The notes beneath the pieces are model-generated. The model did no database searches and was not told the origin of the DNA. It saw nothing but the letters and a program-made list of their open reading frames with translations. From Pseudothermotoga sp. (GTDB lineage: Bacteria > Thermotogota > Thermotogae > Thermotogales > DSM-5069): a stretch of 64,000 nt of DNA. The position numbers and the translations under genes are program-made. The DNA is taken from positions 13,569 to 77,568 of the forward strand of contig DOKY01000026.1 of assembly GCA_003510135.1 (NCBI GenBank), in the 5' to 3' direction. This document shows, in pieces, positions 26,117-36,982 of this stretch (position 1 is the stretch's first letter; each line of letters starts with the position of its first letter).

Positions 26117-26872
26117 TCACTCCTTGTCAACTGTCAGAACTTCGGCTCCATCCTCTTGCACGAGCACCGTGTGTTCAAAATGTGCGCTCCTCTTTCGGTC
26201 TGCCATGATCACAGTCCAGCCATCGTCGAGCAGCATAGTTTTCCAGTCTCCTTCGCACGCCATCACTTCTATCGCCAGCGTCATACCCGGGATGAGCGTG
26301 ATACCCGTTCCGGGCCTGCCATAATTGGGTATCTCAGGTTCCTCGTGTAACTGTCTGCCGACCCCATGACCGACGTAGTCCCGGATCACGTTGAAACCGG
26401 CAGCTTCAACGGTGCTCTGGATGGCGTACGATACGTCCCCAACCTTGTACCCTTTCTTGGCGAAGCGGATGGCATTTTCGAGAGCCAGCTTCGTCGTATC
26501 GACCAGTCTCTTTGCAACCTCGTCAACTTCGCCCACGCAATAGGTCTTTGCTCCATCTCCATAGTAACCTTCGTAGATGGCACCCACATCCACTGAGACG
26601 ATATCTCCCTTTTTAAAGACCTTCCTTTTCAGAGGAGCACCGTGCAGTATCTCCTCGTTGACCGACACACAAGTTGCATACTTGTATCCTCTGTATCCTT
26701 TGAAGGCCGGTTTCACCTTCAACTCTTTGAACCTCTTCTCAACGAACTGTTCCACATCCGCAGCTGTGGCGCCTTCCACAACAATTGCTTCGATTTCCTT
26801 TAAAACGATCGCTACAGATCTGCAGGCGATCCTCATTCTTTCTATCTCCTGCGCTGATTTCACTCTGATCAA
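26117..26872 (-). CDS. map: Methionine aminopeptidase, type I
   Basis: Removes the initiator methionine from new proteins. It is 251 residues; the five metal ligands are in [19 protein letters not shown] (two Asp), [13 protein letters not shown] (His), LAIEVMA (Glu) and a final Glu near the C terminus. The TTG start overlaps the adk stop by 4 bp. The secY-adk-map-infA order is the common spc-operon tail. Confidence 0.97.
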   Translation of the reverse strand: MIRVKSAQEIERMRIACRSVAIVLKEIEAIVVEGATAADVEQFVEKRFKELKVKPAFKGYRGYKYATCVSVNEEILHGAPLKRKVFKKGDIVSVDVGAIYEGYYGDGAKTYCVGEVDEVAKRLVDTTKLALENAIRFAKKGYKVGDVSYAIQSTVEAAGFNVIRDYVGHGVGRQLHEEPEIPNYGRPGTGITLIPGMTLAIEVMACEGDWKTMLLDDGWTVIMADRKRSAHFEHTVLVQEDGAEVLTVDKE

Positions 26873-27522
26873 GCTATCACCTTTTTCAACGCTTCGACGG
26901 CTTTTTGAACGGTATTTCGGTGATCTGCCTCGGCATCGATCTCGACCAGAATACCCCTCTCTTTATAGTAATTTATCAAGGGAGCCGTCGTCTCGGTGTA
27001 AACCCTGAATCTGTTTCTAACTACGTCCTCTTTGTCATCGTCGCGTTGAACCAGTTTCGTTCCACAGTCATCGCAGATTTCATCCTTCTTCGGCGGCATG
27101 GACAGCAGGTTGTAAATTTTACCACATTTTGGGCAAACTCTCCTGTTCGTCAACCGCTTGACTACGACATCCTCACTCACCTTTAAATAGAGCACCGCAT
27201 CGAGTTTGTGACCCATGTTTTTCAACATTTCGTCGAGTGCAGAAGCTTGCTGCACGGTGCGGGGATACCCATCGAGAATGAAACCATCCTTGCAATCAGG
27301 TTTGGAAATCCTATCCCTCACCAGTCTGTTCACTATCTCGTCCGGTACAAGCGCACCAGAGCTCAATATGTGTTGAACCTGCTTGCCGAGCTCCGAGCCA
27401 GATGCAACCGCCTCTCTGAACATGTCTCCAGTGGAAATATGAGGCACGCTGAACAGTTCTACTAAGTCCCTTGCAAGGGTACCTTTCCCGGCTCCCGGCG
27501 CTCCGAGCAGGACGATCCTCAT
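26869..27522 (-). CDS. adk: Adenylate kinase
   Basis: Balances ATP, ADP and AMP. At 217 residues it is a long-LID form. The P-loop is LLGAPGAGKGTLARDL; DGYPRTVQQA is the substrate motif; and the LID carries a zinc site with CPKCGKIY and CDDCGTKL, common in heat-stable enzymes. It lies one base after secY. Confidence 0.98.
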   Translation of the reverse strand: MRIVLLGAPGAGKGTLARDLVELFSVPHISTGDMFREAVASGSELGKQVQHILSSGALVPDEIVNRLVRDRISKPDCKDGFILDGYPRTVQQASALDEMLKNMGHKLDAVLYLKVSEDVVVKRLTNRRVCPKCGKIYNLLSMPPKKDEICDDCGTKLVQRDDDKEDVVRNRFRVYTETTAPLINYYKERGILVEIDAEADHRNTVQKAVEALKKVIA

Positions 27523-27523
27523 T

Positions 27524-28804
27524 TCACTTCAGCCCTTTCTTCACGAATCCTTCATAATGTCTCATGATCATGTGCGCTTCCATCTGCTGTAACACATCGA
27601 GTGCTACACCAACAGCTATCAGCGTGGATGTGCCACCTATGACTATGTTGACCCTGGTAACTGCCTCAACGAAGTGCGGCAACAACGCTATGACCACCAG
27701 GAACACGGCACCCAAAAACGTGACTCTGCTCAAGACGCGTTGAATGTATTCTTCCGTGGGTCTGCCAGGTCTTATCCCCGGTATGAATCCACCATATTTT
27801 CTCACATTTTCTGATACTTCGTGCGGATCGAAGACAACGACACTGTAAAAGTATGTGAAGAAGAACACCAACAGACCGTAAAGTATTATATACAGGGCGT
27901 TGCCCGGAGAAAAAATAGTACGCAACCATTGCACCCCGGTCATCTCGGCGATCGCTGCAGGGATCATAACTATGGCACTCGCGAATATGATGGGTATTAC
28001 GCCTCCCTGGTTCACCTTGATTGGGATGTATGTGGACGCACCACCGTACACACGTCTTCCAACGACGCGCGTGGCGTACTGTATTGTGATTCTTCGTTCC
28101 GCTTGCTGAACGTATATGATGCCTGCAACCGTTACTACAGCGATTACAATCAGGAAGATCCAGCCGAACAGGTTCAAGTTACCGAGCAACACTCTTCCGA
28201 AGTAACTTGGGTATCTTGCAACGATACCTGCAAAGATCAGGACAGAAATGCCGTTACCTATACCCTTCTCCGTGATCCTGTCTCCCAACCAGAGGAGGAA
28301 CATCGTGCCTGCAAGCATCGAAATGGTGGAGATCAATACGAACACCATGGGGCTGAGACCGTAAGCAACTATGTCTGGACTCTGCCTCACGAGACTGAAA
28401 GACACGATGAAAGACTGAAAGGCACCGAGCACGATTGTCAAGTTTCGTGTGTATTTGGCGAACTTCTTCCTGCCCTCCTCACCTTCTCTGAGCATCTCGC
28501 GCAACTTGGTTATAACGGAAGAGAGCAATTGCAGAACTATAGACGCATTTATATAAGGTGTGACACTCATGGCGAAGATCGAAAAGTTCTCCAAAGCTCC
28601 ACCAGTGAACACATCATAAAAGCTTATGATACCACCAGCTGCCGCACCGCTGAAGCGTTTGAACGCCTCAGCCCAGGCCTGGATATTTATGCCCGGCACG
28701 GGAATGTACACACCCAACCTGAAGACGATCAATGTCAGAACAGTGAAAAGTATCCTGTCGCGCAGTTCAGGTATTTTGAAAGCGTTTCGAAGGGCTTTCC
28801 ACAC
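27524..28804 (-). CDS. secY: Protein translocase subunit SecY
   Basis: The channel of the Sec protein export system, 426 residues with ten hydrophobic spans. Diagnostic stretches are the N-terminal PELRDRILFTVLTLIVFRLG, VYIPVPGIN, the plug region GALENFSIFAMSVTPYINAS and IVLQLL, and the cytoplasmic loop FNDPHEV-like FDPHEVSENVRKYGGFIPG. Flanked by rplO and adk. Confidence 0.98.
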   Translation of the reverse strand: MWKALRNAFKIPELRDRILFTVLTLIVFRLGVYIPVPGINIQAWAEAFKRFSGAAAGGIISFYDVFTGGALENFSIFAMSVTPYINASIVLQLLSSVITKLREMLREGEEGRKKFAKYTRNLTIVLGAFQSFIVSFSLVRQSPDIVAYGLSPMVFVLISTISMLAGTMFLLWLGDRITEKGIGNGISVLIFAGIVARYPSYFGRVLLGNLNLFGWIFLIVIAVVTVAGIIYVQQAERRITIQYATRVVGRRVYGGASTYIPIKVNQGGVIPIIFASAIVMIPAAIAEMTGVQWLRTIFSPGNALYIILYGLLVFFFTYFYSVVVFDPHEVSENVRKYGGFIPGIRPGRPTEEYIQRVLSRVTFLGAVFLVVIALLPHFVEAVTRVNIVIGGTSTLIAVGVALDVLQQMEAHMIMRHYEGFVKKGLK

Positions 28805-28805
28805 G

Positions 28806-29255
28806 TTATATCACCTCTGCCCTTCCCCCGACCGCTTCGATGGCCTTCCTTGCTGTCTCGCTGAATGCATGGGCCTTCACGATCAAGGGTTTGGTCAACT
28901 CACCATTCCCCAGAATCTTCACACCGTCTTTGAGCTTTTTCACTACACCAAGCTTGATCAGTTTCTCGGGTGTGACTTCTTCGCCCGATTCGAACCTCTC
29001 TTCGAGAGTTTTGAGGTTGACGATCGCATAATCTTTGTGCACAAAGCTCTTGAATCCCACTTTGGGCAATCTTCTGTGCAGGGGAGTCTGACCACCCTCG
29101 TGCCACGGATGAACCTTTCCAGTGCCTCGCGACTTCTGACCCTTGTGACCTTTACCGGAGGTCTTGCCAAGGCCAGAACCTATGCCTCTACCAACCCTCT
29201 TGGGCTCCTTGACCGAACCCGGCGTGGGTTTGAGATCTTCAAGTCGCAGCGCCAT
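28806..29255 (-). CDS. rplO: 50S ribosomal protein L15
   Basis: Large-subunit protein of 149 residues. The Gly-rich N-terminal extension [20 protein letters not shown] that snakes into 23S rRNA is clear, followed by the globular C-terminal part with [20 protein letters not shown]. It lies 3 bp from rpmD. Confidence 0.98.
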   Translation of the reverse strand: MALRLEDLKPTPGSVKEPKRVGRGIGSGLGKTSGKGHKGQKSRGTGKVHPWHEGGQTPLHRRLPKVGFKSFVHKDYAIVNLKTLEERFESGEEVTPEKLIKLGVVKKLKDGVKILGNGELTKPLIVKAHAFSETARKAIEAVGGRAEVI

Positions 29256-29258
29256 ATT

Positions 29259-29450
29259 TCATTCCTCCTCCGATATCTCATCAACTTTGACGAGGTGTCT
29301 AACTTTCTTGATCATACCCAGTACTTGAGGTGTTTTGGGTTTAACCACTCTGTCGTGCAGTTTTTTCAGACCAAGTGCCTTCAGAGTTGCCCTCTGATCG
29401 TACCTGTAACCTATGGGACTCTTTACAAGTTCCACGATGATCCTCGCCAC
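29259..29450 (-). CDS. rpmD: 50S ribosomal protein L30
   Basis: A 63-residue bacterial-type L30 with [20 protein letters not shown] and [17 protein letters not shown]. Translation is probably coupled to rpsE, only 3 bp upstream. Confidence 0.97.
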   Translation of the reverse strand: MARIIVELVKSPIGYRYDQRATLKALGLKKLHDRVVKPKTPQVLGMIKKVRHLVKVDEISEEE

Positions 29451-29453
29451 AGC

Positions 29454-29993
29454 TCAAGCCCCCTTCTTCGCTCCGCGAATAACTTGTCCCACACCCAAGT
29501 CTCTCAATCTTGCGGCTTTATCCGGTGGAACCAGATTCTTGAGAGCTTTAATAGTAGCAAGAGCCAGGTTCACTGGGTTGGTTGAGCCTAATGATTTCGT
29601 GAGCACGTTTTGAACTCCCGCAAGTTCCACAACAGCTCTGACGACCGATCCAGCTATAATTCCCGTACCGGGTGCTGCGGGTTTCAGCAGGACTACAGAT
29701 GCATCTTGCTTCGCGGTCGTCTCGTGGGGTATGGTTCCCCTGTAAAGAGGAACCTCAATCAGAGCCTCACGCGCCGCACTCAGCGCTTTCCTTATCGCAT
29801 CTGGGACCTCTCTGGCTTTTCCTATGCCAACGCCCACCTTGCCCTTTCTATTTCCAACAACCGCCAGAACTCTGAAACTAAGAGTTTTTCCACCCTTCGT
29901 GACCTTTGCCGTCCTTCTTATCTCGACTATACGCTCTTCAAACTCCTCGGTTTCCCTTTTGACAACCTCTTCTTCCAGTATTTCATCCACCAT
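29454..29993 (-). CDS. rpsE: 30S ribosomal protein S5
   Basis: Small-subunit protein important for decoding accuracy, 179 residues. An acidic N-terminal extension rich in Glu precedes the double-stranded RNA-binding fold ([19 protein letters not shown]) and the C-terminal domain with [19 protein letters not shown] and [10 protein letters not shown]. Confidence 0.98.
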   Translation of the reverse strand: MVDEILEEEVVKRETEEFEERIVEIRRTAKVTKGGKTLSFRVLAVVGNRKGKVGVGIGKAREVPDAIRKALSAAREALIEVPLYRGTIPHETTAKQDASVVLLKPAAPGTGIIAGSVVRAVVELAGVQNVLTKSLGSTNPVNLALATIKALKNLVPPDKAARLRDLGVGQVIRGAKKGA

Positions 29994-30008
29994 TTTTTAC
30001 ACACCTCC

Positions 30009-30377
30009 TCAGAATTGCAAGCCTGCTTCTCTTGCAGCGTCGGCCAACGCTCTGATTCTACCGTGGTACTTGAAACCTCCACGATCGAACACGACCGTTT
30101 TGATTCCCAGACTCAAGGCCCGCTGAGCGATCAATTTACCAACCTCTTTTGCAGCATCAACGTTGTACGTTTTTGGCAATCTTTGCCGCAACTCTTTGTC
30201 GAGCGTGGAAGCTGAAACGAGCGTGTGACCCTTGGTGTCATCGATTATTTGAGCGTATATGTGCTTTTCACTCCTGTAAACGGCTAGCCGAGGCCTCTCT
30301 GTTGTACCCTTCACTTTCTTTCTGATTCTGAGGTGTCTCTTGATTCTCTTCAAGTTTCGATCCTCTTTTTTTATCAC
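30009..30377 (-). CDS. rplR: 50S ribosomal protein L18
   Basis: 5S rRNA-binding protein of 122 residues. [40 protein letters not shown] and the C-terminal [20 protein letters not shown] are typical. Located between rplF and rpsE. Confidence 0.98.
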   Translation of the reverse strand: MIKKEDRNLKRIKRHLRIRKKVKGTTERPRLAVYRSEKHIYAQIIDDTKGHTLVSASTLDKELRQRLPKTYNVDAAKEVGKLIAQRALSLGIKTVVFDRGGFKYHGRIRALADAAREAGLQF

Positions 30378-30391
30378 GTCAAATGCCCCCT

Positions 30392-30946
30392 TTACGCTTT
30401 TTTACCTTCTTTTCTTCTCACCACTTCGTCCTTGTACTTGATACCTTTGCCTGTGTAGACATTGACCTCCCTGTAAGATCTGATGTTGGCAGCAAACTGA
30501 CCAACCTTCTGTTTGTCTGCTCCCCTGACTACGATGATGTTGGGTGCGGGTGTCTCGACACTCACGCCCGCTGGAGCTTCAAGCACCACAGGATGTGTGT
30601 AACCCACCTGAAGTGTCAGTTTGTTACCTTGCGCCTGCGCCCTGTAACCGATTCCTATGATTTCGAGTTGTTTCTCGAAACCCTTGGTTACACCTTGTAT
30701 CATGTTCCTTATTAAGGACCAATAGGTGCCCTGGAACATCTTCAAAACGCGCCTGAAGGACTTCCTGATCATCTTTTCCTCATTCTGCCTTACCCAGATG
30801 TTGCCGTCTTGTATTTCAACCTTCACGTACGGAGATAGCTTCTGCGAAAGCGTTCCCTTCGGTCCTTTTACTGTTATCGTGTCAGACTCGAGCTGCACTT
30901 CAACACCGGCGGGAATGACTATGGGTTTTTTCCCGAGCTTGGACAT
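30392..30946 (-). CDS. rplF: 50S ribosomal protein L6
   Basis: Two-domain large-subunit protein of 184 residues near the factor-binding site. [18 protein letters not shown] opens it and [20 protein letters not shown] closes it, the latter being the conserved L6 signature. Preceded by GGAGGTGA. Confidence 0.98.
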   Translation of the reverse strand: MSKLGKKPIVIPAGVEVQLESDTITVKGPKGTLSQKLSPYVKVEIQDGNIWVRQNEEKMIRKSFRRVLKMFQGTYWSLIRNMIQGVTKGFEKQLEIIGIGYRAQAQGNKLTLQVGYTHPVVLEAPAGVSVETPAPNIIVVRGADKQKVGQFAANIRSYREVNVYTGKGIKYKDEVVRRKEGKKA

Positions 30947-30958
30947 GTTCTCACCTCC

Positions 30959-31363
30959 TCACCAAATGTAGGCGATGACTTCTCCACCAACTCCGAGTTC
31001 CCTGGCCTCTTTGTCGGTCACGACGCCTTTCGAAGTCGTCAGTATCGCTATGCCGAGACCGTTTTTGACTTTCGGTAGTTCGTCTTTCGTAACGTAAATC
31101 CTTCGTCCAGGCTTTGATACTCTCACGATCCCGTGAATCACTCTCTCGCGATTTTTCCTCAAGCCCTTGTACTTCATGTGTATTCTCAGTATCCCTTGTT
31201 TGCCGTCCTCGATGTATTTGTAATCCTGAATGAACCCTTCGCGTTTGAGTATCTCGCAAATCGCACGCTTCACGTTCGAGGCTGGCACGTCCACGTACTC
31301 TTTGAACGCGACGTTGGCGTTCCTGATTCGCGTGAGCATATCAGCTATCGGGTCGCTCCACAT
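30959..31363 (-). CDS. rpsH: 30S ribosomal protein S8
   Basis: Primary 16S-binding protein of 134 residues. [20 protein letters not shown] and the C-terminal [20 protein letters not shown] identify it. S8 represses the spc operon in E. coli, but no matching site is evident here. Confidence 0.98.
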   Translation of the reverse strand: MWSDPIADMLTRIRNANVAFKEYVDVPASNVKRAICEILKREGFIQDYKYIEDGKQGILRIHMKYKGLRKNRERVIHGIVRVSKPGRRIYVTKDELPKVKNGLGIAILTTSKGVVTDKEARELGVGGEVIAYIW

Positions 31364-31378
31364 CGTTCTCCCTCCTCT

Positions 31379-31564
31379 TCACCAACTTGCCTTCCTGACT
31401 CCAGGGAGCTTGCCCTCCAACGCCATCTTTCTGAAACAGACTCTGCAGAGACCGAATTCCCTGTACACAGACTTGGCTCTACCGCACATGACGCACCTCG
31501 TGTACTCGCGAACTTTGAACTTCTTTGGTCTTTTCCATCTCTCTATCAGGCCTTTTCTTGGCAT
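31379..31564 (-). CDS. rpsN: 30S ribosomal protein S14, zinc type
   Basis: The short, zinc-binding form of S14 (61 residues). The four ligands are in [20 protein letters not shown], followed by [18 protein letters not shown]. The longer zinc-free paralogue is not in this window. Confidence 0.98.
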   Translation of the reverse strand: MPRKGLIERWKRPKKFKVREYTRCVMCGRAKSVYREFGLCRVCFRKMALEGKLPGVRKASW

Positions 31565-31578
31565 CCTCTATCTCCTCC

Positions 31579-32127
31579 TCATTTTCTGAAAGGCAGTCCC
31601 AGCAGTTCCAGCAGTCTCTTCGCTTCCGTGTCGTTCCTGGCCGTGGTGACTATGGTGATGTCCATACCCTGTACTCTCGTGGCTTGGTCCGGTGTGATCT
31701 CGGGGAATACGAACTGTTCGCTCAGGCCGAAACTGTAGTTACCTCTTCCATCAAAAGAGTCCGGGTTCAGACCACGGAAGTCCCTGACCTTCGGTAGAGC
31801 GATGTTCGCAAGCTTGTACAGAAAGTTCCACATCCTGAGACCACGAAGTGTGACCTTCAGACCGACGTTCATTCCTTTCCTTATCTTGAAGTTTGAAATG
31901 CTCTTCTTGGCTTTCGTGATCACGGGTTTCTGGCCGGTGATGGCAGCAAGCTCGTTCAAGTGCTTCATAAGAAGGTCGGCGTTTCGCGCGCCTTCACCGA
32001 TCCCCATGTTTATGACTATCTTTTCGAGTTTTGGAACTTGATGAATGTTCTTGTATCCAAATTCTTTCATCATTATCGGTACTATCTCTTTTTCGTACTT
32101 CTCCTTCAAAGGCACGTATTGAGCCAT
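31579..32127 (-). CDS. rplE: 50S ribosomal protein L5
   Basis: 5S rRNA-binding protein of about 182 residues ([49 protein letters not shown]-like [19 protein letters not shown]). The ATG at 32127 is chosen since GAGGAGG lies nine bases upstream; an in-frame GTG at 32145 would include the ribosome site itself. Confidence 0.97.
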   Translation of the reverse strand: MAQYVPLKEKYEKEIVPIMMKEFGYKNIHQVPKLEKIVINMGIGEGARNADLLMKHLNELAAITGQKPVITKAKKSISNFKIRKGMNVGLKVTLRGLRMWNFLYKLANIALPKVRDFRGLNPDSFDGRGNYSFGLSEQFVFPEITPDQATRVQGMDITIVTTARNDTEAKRLLELLGLPFRK

Positions 32128-32141
32128 CTTCCGATTCCTCC

Positions 32142-32459
32142 TCACGCTTTATCGATGATCTCGCCACATTTTTTGCAAAATCTGACCTTTGTGCCGTCTT
32201 CCAGGAACTTCACACCGACACGCGTTGGTTTATCACAGCTTGGGCACACGACCATGACCTTGCAGGCGTAGATCGGAGCTTCCCTTTCAATGATGCCCCC
32301 CTCTCTCAACTGAGGTATAGGCCTTTGATGCCTCTTAACCATGTTCACTCCCTGTACTACGACCTTGCCCTCCTTCGGTATCACCCTGAGGACCTTGCCT
32401 CTCTTGCCCTTGTCTTTGCCTGAGATGACTTGGACCAAATCGTCACGTTTTATGCGCAT
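32142..32459 (-). CDS. rplX: 50S ribosomal protein L24 with zinc-ribbon tail
   Basis: Assembly-initiating large-subunit protein of about 105 residues. KOW motif at the N terminus ([20 protein letters not shown]), and a C-terminal CPSC...CKKC pair that probably binds zinc. ATG at 32459 follows AGGTGA with five-base spacing; the in-frame GTG at 32468 overlaps that site. Confidence 0.96.
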   Translation of the reverse strand: MRIKRDDLVQVISGKDKGKRGKVLRVIPKEGKVVVQGVNMVKRHQRPIPQLREGGIIEREAPIYACKVMVVCPSCDKPTRVGVKFLEDGTKVRFCKKCGEIIDKA

Positions 32460-32471
32460 CTTCTTCACCTC

Positions 32472-32840
32472 TCACAGGACCTCGGGAGCCAGAGACACAA
32501 TCTTCATGTAACCCTTCTCACGGATCTCTCTGGCCACCGGTCCAAAGACGCGTGTACCTCTTGGTTCATTGAACTTGTCGAGAACGACAGCAGCATTGTC
32601 ATCGAACCTTATGTAGGTTCCGTCGGCTCTTCTTATTGGTTTTCTTGTGCGAACAATGACTGCCTTGACAACCTCGCCCTTTTTGATTCCCGTGTTGGGC
32701 ACGACGTCCCTGACGGAACACACAACGACGTCGCCCACTCTGCCATACTTCTTGTGATGTCCTCCCAAAACCCTGATAACTCTCAAAACTTTCGCACCTG
32801 AATTGTCCGCGACGTTGAGATAGCTTTCCGTCTGGATCAT
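32472..32840 (-). CDS. rplN: 50S ribosomal protein L14
   Basis: 122-residue large-subunit protein forming a bridge to 16S r[23 protein letters not shown] and the motif [20 protein letters not shown] are nearly invariant in bacteria. Start overlaps the rpsQ stop by 4 bp. Confidence 0.98.
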   Translation of the reverse strand: MIQTESYLNVADNSGAKVLRVIRVLGGHHKKYGRVGDVVVCSVRDVVPNTGIKKGEVVKAVIVRTRKPIRRADGTYIRFDDNAAVVLDKFNEPRGTRVFGPVAREIREKGYMKIVSLAPEVL

Positions 32841-33124
32841 GCTTCCTCACTCTCCTCAACCGCGGGTATGTTTTCAGCTTGATACGCACGCTGGAGTATT
32901 TCCACGACCCTCCATCTCTTGGTCCTGCTCAAGGGACGCGTCTCCTCTATGACAACGACGTCACCAACCTTGCATTCGTTGTGCTCGTCGTGTGCGTGGT
33001 ATTTCTTGGATCGCCTGATACGCTTTTTGTAAACAGGGTGCTCAAGCCATCTCGTGACCCTGACGACCACCGTTTTGTCCATCTTGTCACTTACGACGGT
33101 GCCTGTCAATCTCTTTCTCGGCAT
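32837..33124 (-). CDS. rpsQ: 30S ribosomal protein S17
   Basis: 95-residue OB-fold protein. [20 protein letters not shown], the loop [20 protein letters not shown] and [17 protein letters not shown] identify it. It has a slightly long acidic C-terminal tail (ending VEESEEA). Confidence 0.98.
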   Translation of the reverse strand: MPRKRLTGTVVSDKMDKTVVVRVTRWLEHPVYKKRIRRSKKYHAHDEHNECKVGDVVVIEETRPLSRTKRWRVVEILQRAYQAENIPAVEESEEA

Positions 33125-33130
33125 TTTCGA

Positions 33131-33331
33131 TTACCTCCTTATTCCAAGTTCTCGTTCACGGAGTATTGTTTTGACCCTTGCTATGTCCCTCTTCGTTTCT
33201 TCTATGAGAGAGGTGTTCCTCAGCTGTCCCATGGCATGTTGAAACCTGAGTTCCATGAGCCGTCTTTTCTTTTCCTCCAGCAGCCTTTTCAGTTCATCGT
33301 CGGTGTAGTTCCTGAGCTCTGTCACTTTCAT
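33131..33331 (-). CDS. rpmC: 50S ribosomal protein L29
   Basis: 66-residue helical protein near the peptide exit tunnel. [20 protein letters not shown] and [20 protein letters not shown] are typical. Start overlaps the rplP stop by 4 bp. Confidence 0.97.
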   Translation of the reverse strand: MKVTELRNYTDDELKRLLEEKKRRLMELRFQHAMGQLRNTSLIEETKRDIARVKTILRERELGIRR

Positions 33332-33759
33332 ACGGCCTCACCCCCGAAAGAGGATCTCGAGACTATCTTGGTTGGTATCGGCAGCTTGCTTGCGGCGTAT
33401 TCGAGGGCTTCCTTAGCCGTTTCTTCGTCGACACCCGCAATCTCGTATATGACCTTCCCGGGTTTCACCGGACACACCCAGCCTTCCACGTTACCCTTTC
33501 CTTTACCCATCCTGGACTCGGCAGGCTTTTTCGTGTAAGGTTTATCGGGGAAGACTCTGATCCAGAGTTTTCCACCTTTCTTCAGCACCCTCATGATGGC
33601 GATCCTGCCGGCTTCTATCTGCTGGGACGTAATCCAGCATGGAGCGAGTGCCTTCAAGCCCCATTCGCCAAAAGCGACGGTTGTTCCGCCCTTGGCCTCG
33701 CCTCTGAGTCTTCCCCGTTGCTGTTTTCTGTATTTGACCCTTTTGGGCATCAACATCAT
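33328..33759 (-). CDS. rplP: 50S ribosomal protein L16
   Basis: 143-residue protein at the A-site finger. [20 protein letters not shown] and [20 protein letters not shown] open the protein; RIFPDKP-like [20 protein letters not shown] is the core motif. The start at 33759 is preceded by GGAGGGAAAC; neighbouring Met codons at 33756 and 33750 are alternatives. Confidence 0.97.
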   Translation of the reverse strand: MMLMPKRVKYRKQQRGRLRGEAKGGTTVAFGEWGLKALAPCWITSQQIEAGRIAIMRVLKKGGKLWIRVFPDKPYTKKPAESRMGKGKGNVEGWVCPVKPGKVIYEIAGVDEETAKEALEYAASKLPIPTKIVSRSSFGGEAV

Positions 33760-33774
33760 GTTTCCCTCCTTGTT

Positions 33775-34404
33775 TCAGATCTCTGCGTCACCCTTGTAAA
33801 TCCAGACTTTGACACCGATCGTGCCGTACTTCGTTTCAGCCCTAGCAGTTCCATAGTCTACGACTGCTCTGACTTTCTGCAGTGGAAGCCTGCCCCTGAG
33901 GTACCATTCTCGTCTTGCGATTTCTGATCCCGCCAGTCGGCCCGAAACCATCGTTTTTATTCCTATGGCTCCCTTTCGAATTGCATCTGAAATGGCTCGC
34001 TTCATTGCGCGTTTGTAAGAGGCCCTCTTTTCTATTCTTGTTGCTATACTCTCGGCGACCAGTTGTGCATCAAGCTCGGGCGTTTTTACTTCTTCTACAT
34101 TCACAATAACGCGCCTGTTAAGCTTCTTCTCGAGCTCTTCCCTCAGCTTGCCGATCTCGGCACCTTTCTTGCCTATTATGACCCCGGGCCTAGCTGTTTT
34201 GACGATCACTGTCACTGTTTCGTTGTCAGGTCTCTCTATGAAAACCTCACTGATGCCGGCCTGGCTGTACACAGACTTGACCAATCTGCGTATCTCCTCG
34301 TCTTCTTTCAACCATGGACCGTAGTTTTTCTCGTTGAACCAGCGCGCTTGCCATTCTGACGTTACGCCCAGTCTGAATCCTCTTGGATGTACTTTCTGAC
34401 CCAC
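33775..34404 (-). CDS. rpsC: 30S ribosomal protein S3
   Basis: 209-residue mRNA-entry protein with a KH domain ([20 protein letters not shown]) and the C-terminal domain ([32 protein letters not shown]). [20 protein letters not shown] is the typical start. Confidence 0.98.
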   Translation of the reverse strand: MGQKVHPRGFRLGVTSEWQARWFNEKNYGPWLKEDEEIRRLVKSVYSQAGISEVFIERPDNETVTVIVKTARPGVIIGKKGAEIGKLREELEKKLNRRVIVNVEEVKTPELDAQLVAESIATRIEKRASYKRAMKRAISDAIRKGAIGIKTMVSGRLAGSEIARREWYLRGRLPLQKVRAVVDYGTARAETKYGTIGVKVWIYKGDAEI

Positions 34405-34423
34405 CGTATCACCTCTCCAAAGT

Positions 34424-34831
34424 TCAGTCTTTACTCCGCACCACTACAGTGATGTGGCACATTCGCCGCTGAATTATATCCGCCCTTCCTCTACCGCGCA
34501 TCCAGATCCTCTTCATTCTTGGGCCATCGTCGACAACGCAGTGGGAAACGTAAAGGTTCTCCCTAGCGAGTTTAGCGTTGTTCTCGGCGTTGGCCACAGC
34601 GGAAGCCAAAACTTTTTCAACGAGCCGTGCGGCCTTCTTCGGTGACATCTGAAGAATCTGAAATGCTTCGTCCACACTCTTGCCTCTGATTGCGTTCACG
34701 ACACAACGGGCCTTTCGCGGTGATATTCTCACATACCGTGCAATCGCTCGCGCTTCCTTGACCTGAATCTCTCCCTGCTGTTTGTGCTGAACGGATCTTT
34801 TGGGTCTCTTGGTCTGATTCTCGGTAGCCAT
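34424..34831 (-). CDS. rplV: 50S ribosomal protein L22
   Basis: Exit-tunnel protein of about 135 residues ([20 protein letters not shown], then the beta-hairpin and [18 protein letters not shown]). A Lys/Gln-rich N-terminal extension of some 25 residues precedes the conserved core. The ATG at 34831 has GAGGAGG nine bases upstream; the in-frame GTG at 34849 includes that site. Confidence 0.96.
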   Translation of the reverse strand: MATENQTKRPKRSVQHKQQGEIQVKEARAIARYVRISPRKARCVVNAIRGKSVDEAFQILQMSPKKAARLVEKVLASAVANAENNAKLARENLYVSHCVVDDGPRMKRIWMRGRGRADIIQRRMCHITVVVRSKD

Positions 34832-34845
34832 ACGCTGCTCCCTCC

Positions 34846-35133
34846 TCACTTGACTTGACCCTTGGAGGCGGCCTTCTTATCGGCATGGCCTCCAAACCTT
34901 CTGGTGAGGGCAAACTCGCCTAATCTATGACCGACCATGTTCTCGGTTATGTATATGGGGATGTGCTTCAATCCGTTGTGGACAGCTATGGTGTGGCCGA
35001 CCATTTCCGGAACTATCGTCGACGCTCTGCTCCACGTCTTGATGATCTTCTTTTCACCCGTCTCGTTCAGCATTCTTATCTTCTTCAAAAGTTTTGGGTC
35101 AACGTACGGACCTTTCTTCTTGGATCGAGACAC
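34846..35133 (-). CDS. rpsS: 30S ribosomal protein S19
   Basis: 95-residue small-subunit head protein. [40 protein letters not shown] and [20 protein letters not shown] are diagnostic. Confidence 0.98.
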   Translation of the reverse strand: MSRSKKKGPYVDPKLLKKIRMLNETGEKKIIKTWSRASTIVPEMVGHTIAVHNGLKHIPIYITENMVGHRLGEFALTRRFGGHADKKAASKGQVK

Positions 35134-35146
35134 ACGAACACCTCCT

Positions 35147-35974
35147 TCAGACTTCGTTGCGTCTGCGGACTATGAACCTGTCCGATGGTCTTCTGCCTCT
35201 TCTGGTCTTGTATCCTTTGCATGGAACTCCCCATGGCGTTACGGGATGCTGACCTTTACCTCTTCCTTCTCCTCCGCCCATCGGGTGATCAACAGGGTTC
35301 ATGACCATGCCTCTCACATGCGGTCTTCTACCTTTCCAGCGCACCCTGCCTGCCTTGCCGTCGACTTCGTTCTTGTGGTCTTCGTTACCAACGACGCCGA
35401 TGGTTGCATAACACTTTATGTGAATCTTTCGTAGTTCACCGGAAGGCATCCTCAGCAGAGCATAGTCGCCTTCCTTTGCCATGAGCTGGCACGCGACACC
35501 CGCAGAACGTGCAATCTTTCCACCGGAACCAGGTCTTATCTCAACGTTGTGTATCATGGTTCCAAGGGGAATCTTTTCCAACGGCAACGCGTTCCCAACC
35601 CTTATTTCCGCATCTGGTCCTGCCATCAAAGTGTCGCCAACCTGAAGACCGTTGGGCGCCAAGATGTACCTCTTCTCACCATCTGCATACACCAGCAACG
35701 CTATCCTTGCAGTCCTATTCGGATCGTACTCGATTGAAACAACCTTCGCAGGTATGCCTATCTTGTCGCGCTTGAAGTCGATAATTCTGTACCTGCGCTT
35801 GTGACCTCCTCCACGAAACCTGACCGTTGTGCGTCCATGATGATTCCTTCCGCCCGTCTTCTTGATGGGTACCAGCAAAGACTTCTCGGGCTCTTCCTTG
35901 GTTATCTCAGAGAAGTCTGGTATCACCATGAACCTTCGACTTGGCGTGATCGGTTTGAACTTCTTCAGACCCAT
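35147..35974 (-). CDS. rplB: 50S ribosomal protein L2
   Basis: 275-residue protein needed for peptidyl-transferase activity. [20 protein letters not shown] near the N terminus and the C-terminal [20 protein letters not shown], which carries the important His, are intact. Confidence 0.98.
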   Translation of the reverse strand: MGLKKFKPITPSRRFMVIPDFSEITKEEPEKSLLVPIKKTGGRNHHGRTTVRFRGGGHKRRYRIIDFKRDKIGIPAKVVSIEYDPNRTARIALLVYADGEKRYILAPNGLQVGDTLMAGPDAEIRVGNALPLEKIPLGTMIHNVEIRPGSGGKIARSAGVACQLMAKEGDYALLRMPSGELRKIHIKCYATIGVVGNEDHKNEVDGKAGRVRWKGRRPHVRGMVMNPVDHPMGGGEGRGKGQHPVTPWGVPCKGYKTRRGRRPSDRFIVRRRNEV

Positions 35975-35987
35975 CGAGATTCACCTC

Positions 35988-36290
35988 TCATTGCTGGGCT
36001 TCCAGCTCTTTGATTGTGTAACCTTCTTTCAAGGTGACAATGGCCTTCTTCCACTGCCTAGTGGTCCCCTCAAACAAACCCCTGCGCTTGGGTTTCGGTT
36101 TTACCAACAGGACATTGACTTTCTCAACTTTCACGTTGAACAACTTTTCGATCGCCATCTTGACTTGATGTTTGTTTGCCAGAAGGTTCACCTCGAAGAT
36201 GTACTTTCTACCTTCCCTCGCAGCCATAGACTTTTCCGTCACGATGGGTCTAACAATCACATCGAACGGTGTAAGTTTCTGTTGGTTCAT
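35988..36290 (-). CDS. rplW: 50S ribosomal protein L23
   Basis: 100-residue protein at the tunnel exit, docking site for SRP and trigger factor. [20 protein letters not shown] and [20 protein letters not shown] are typical. Start overlaps the rplD stop by 4 bp. Confidence 0.98.
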   Translation of the reverse strand: MNQQKLTPFDVIVRPIVTEKSMAAREGRKYIFEVNLLANKHQVKMAIEKLFNVKVEKVNVLLVKPKPKRRGLFEGTTRQWKKAIVTLKEGYTIKELEAQQ

Positions 36291-36961
36291 TTGAGCACCT
36301 CCTCGATCTTAGCTACCACGTCTTTGGTCAGGACAAGTTTCTCGTGGTTTAAGATGTCATAAACGTTCAGGCCGTCTATCCTCACTTCACCGTTCTGGGA
36401 TGCACCTGTGTTGTCTGCAATTATGGCTTTGACACCAGATATGTTTCGACATGCGAGCCTCACATTTTCGTACTCATCCTTCTTCCACGGTAAGACAAAA
36501 AGAACCTTTTTACCAGTGAGCTGAAGATCGCTCAGGACCTGCCTCATATTCTTCGTCTTTGGCTCATCGAACTTCATGTCGTCCAGAACAATCAGATTTC
36601 CCTCTCTGAACCTTTGAGAAAGTGCAGATTTTATGGCCAACCTCTTCATCTTTTTCGGTAGTTTTTTGCTCCAGTCCCTTGGCTTCGGTCCGTGCGCGAC
36701 GCCACCGTGCCTCCAGATGGGAGATCTTATAGATCCGTGTCTGGCCCTACCCGTGTGCTTCTGCGGCCAGGGTTTTCTTCCCCCACCGCTCACTTCTGCT
36801 CGAGTCTTGGTTGAAGCGGTTCCCGCTCGCCTTCTGGATAGCTGATAGTCAATGTAACGCCACATAACATCAAGGTTGGGCTCGATATTGAATATCTCGT
36901 CCTTTAACTCCTGTTCACCGATTTTCTGCCCTTTCATGTTGTACAGATCTACGATAGCCAT
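36287..36961 (-). CDS. rplD: 50S ribosomal protein L4
   Basis: 224-residue tunnel protein. The long internal loop [20 protein letters not shown] and [17 protein letters not shown] is clear, followed by the C-terminal Rossmann-like domain. In E. coli L4 represses the S10 operon; no L4 target was found ahead of rpsJ. Confidence 0.98.
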   Translation of the reverse strand: MAIVDLYNMKGQKIGEQELKDEIFNIEPNLDVMWRYIDYQLSRRRAGTASTKTRAEVSGGGRKPWPQKHTGRARHGSIRSPIWRHGGVAHGPKPRDWSKKLPKKMKRLAIKSALSQRFREGNLIVLDDMKFDEPKTKNMRQVLSDLQLTGKKVLFVLPWKKDEYENVRLACRNISGVKAIIADNTGASQNGEVRIDGLNVYDILNHEKLVLTKDVVAKIEEVLK

Positions 36962-36982
36962 ACACTTGATTCCTCCTCAGCT

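Noticed and set aside
27821..28864. 347-codon + strand open frame
   Set aside because: Antisense shadow of secY.
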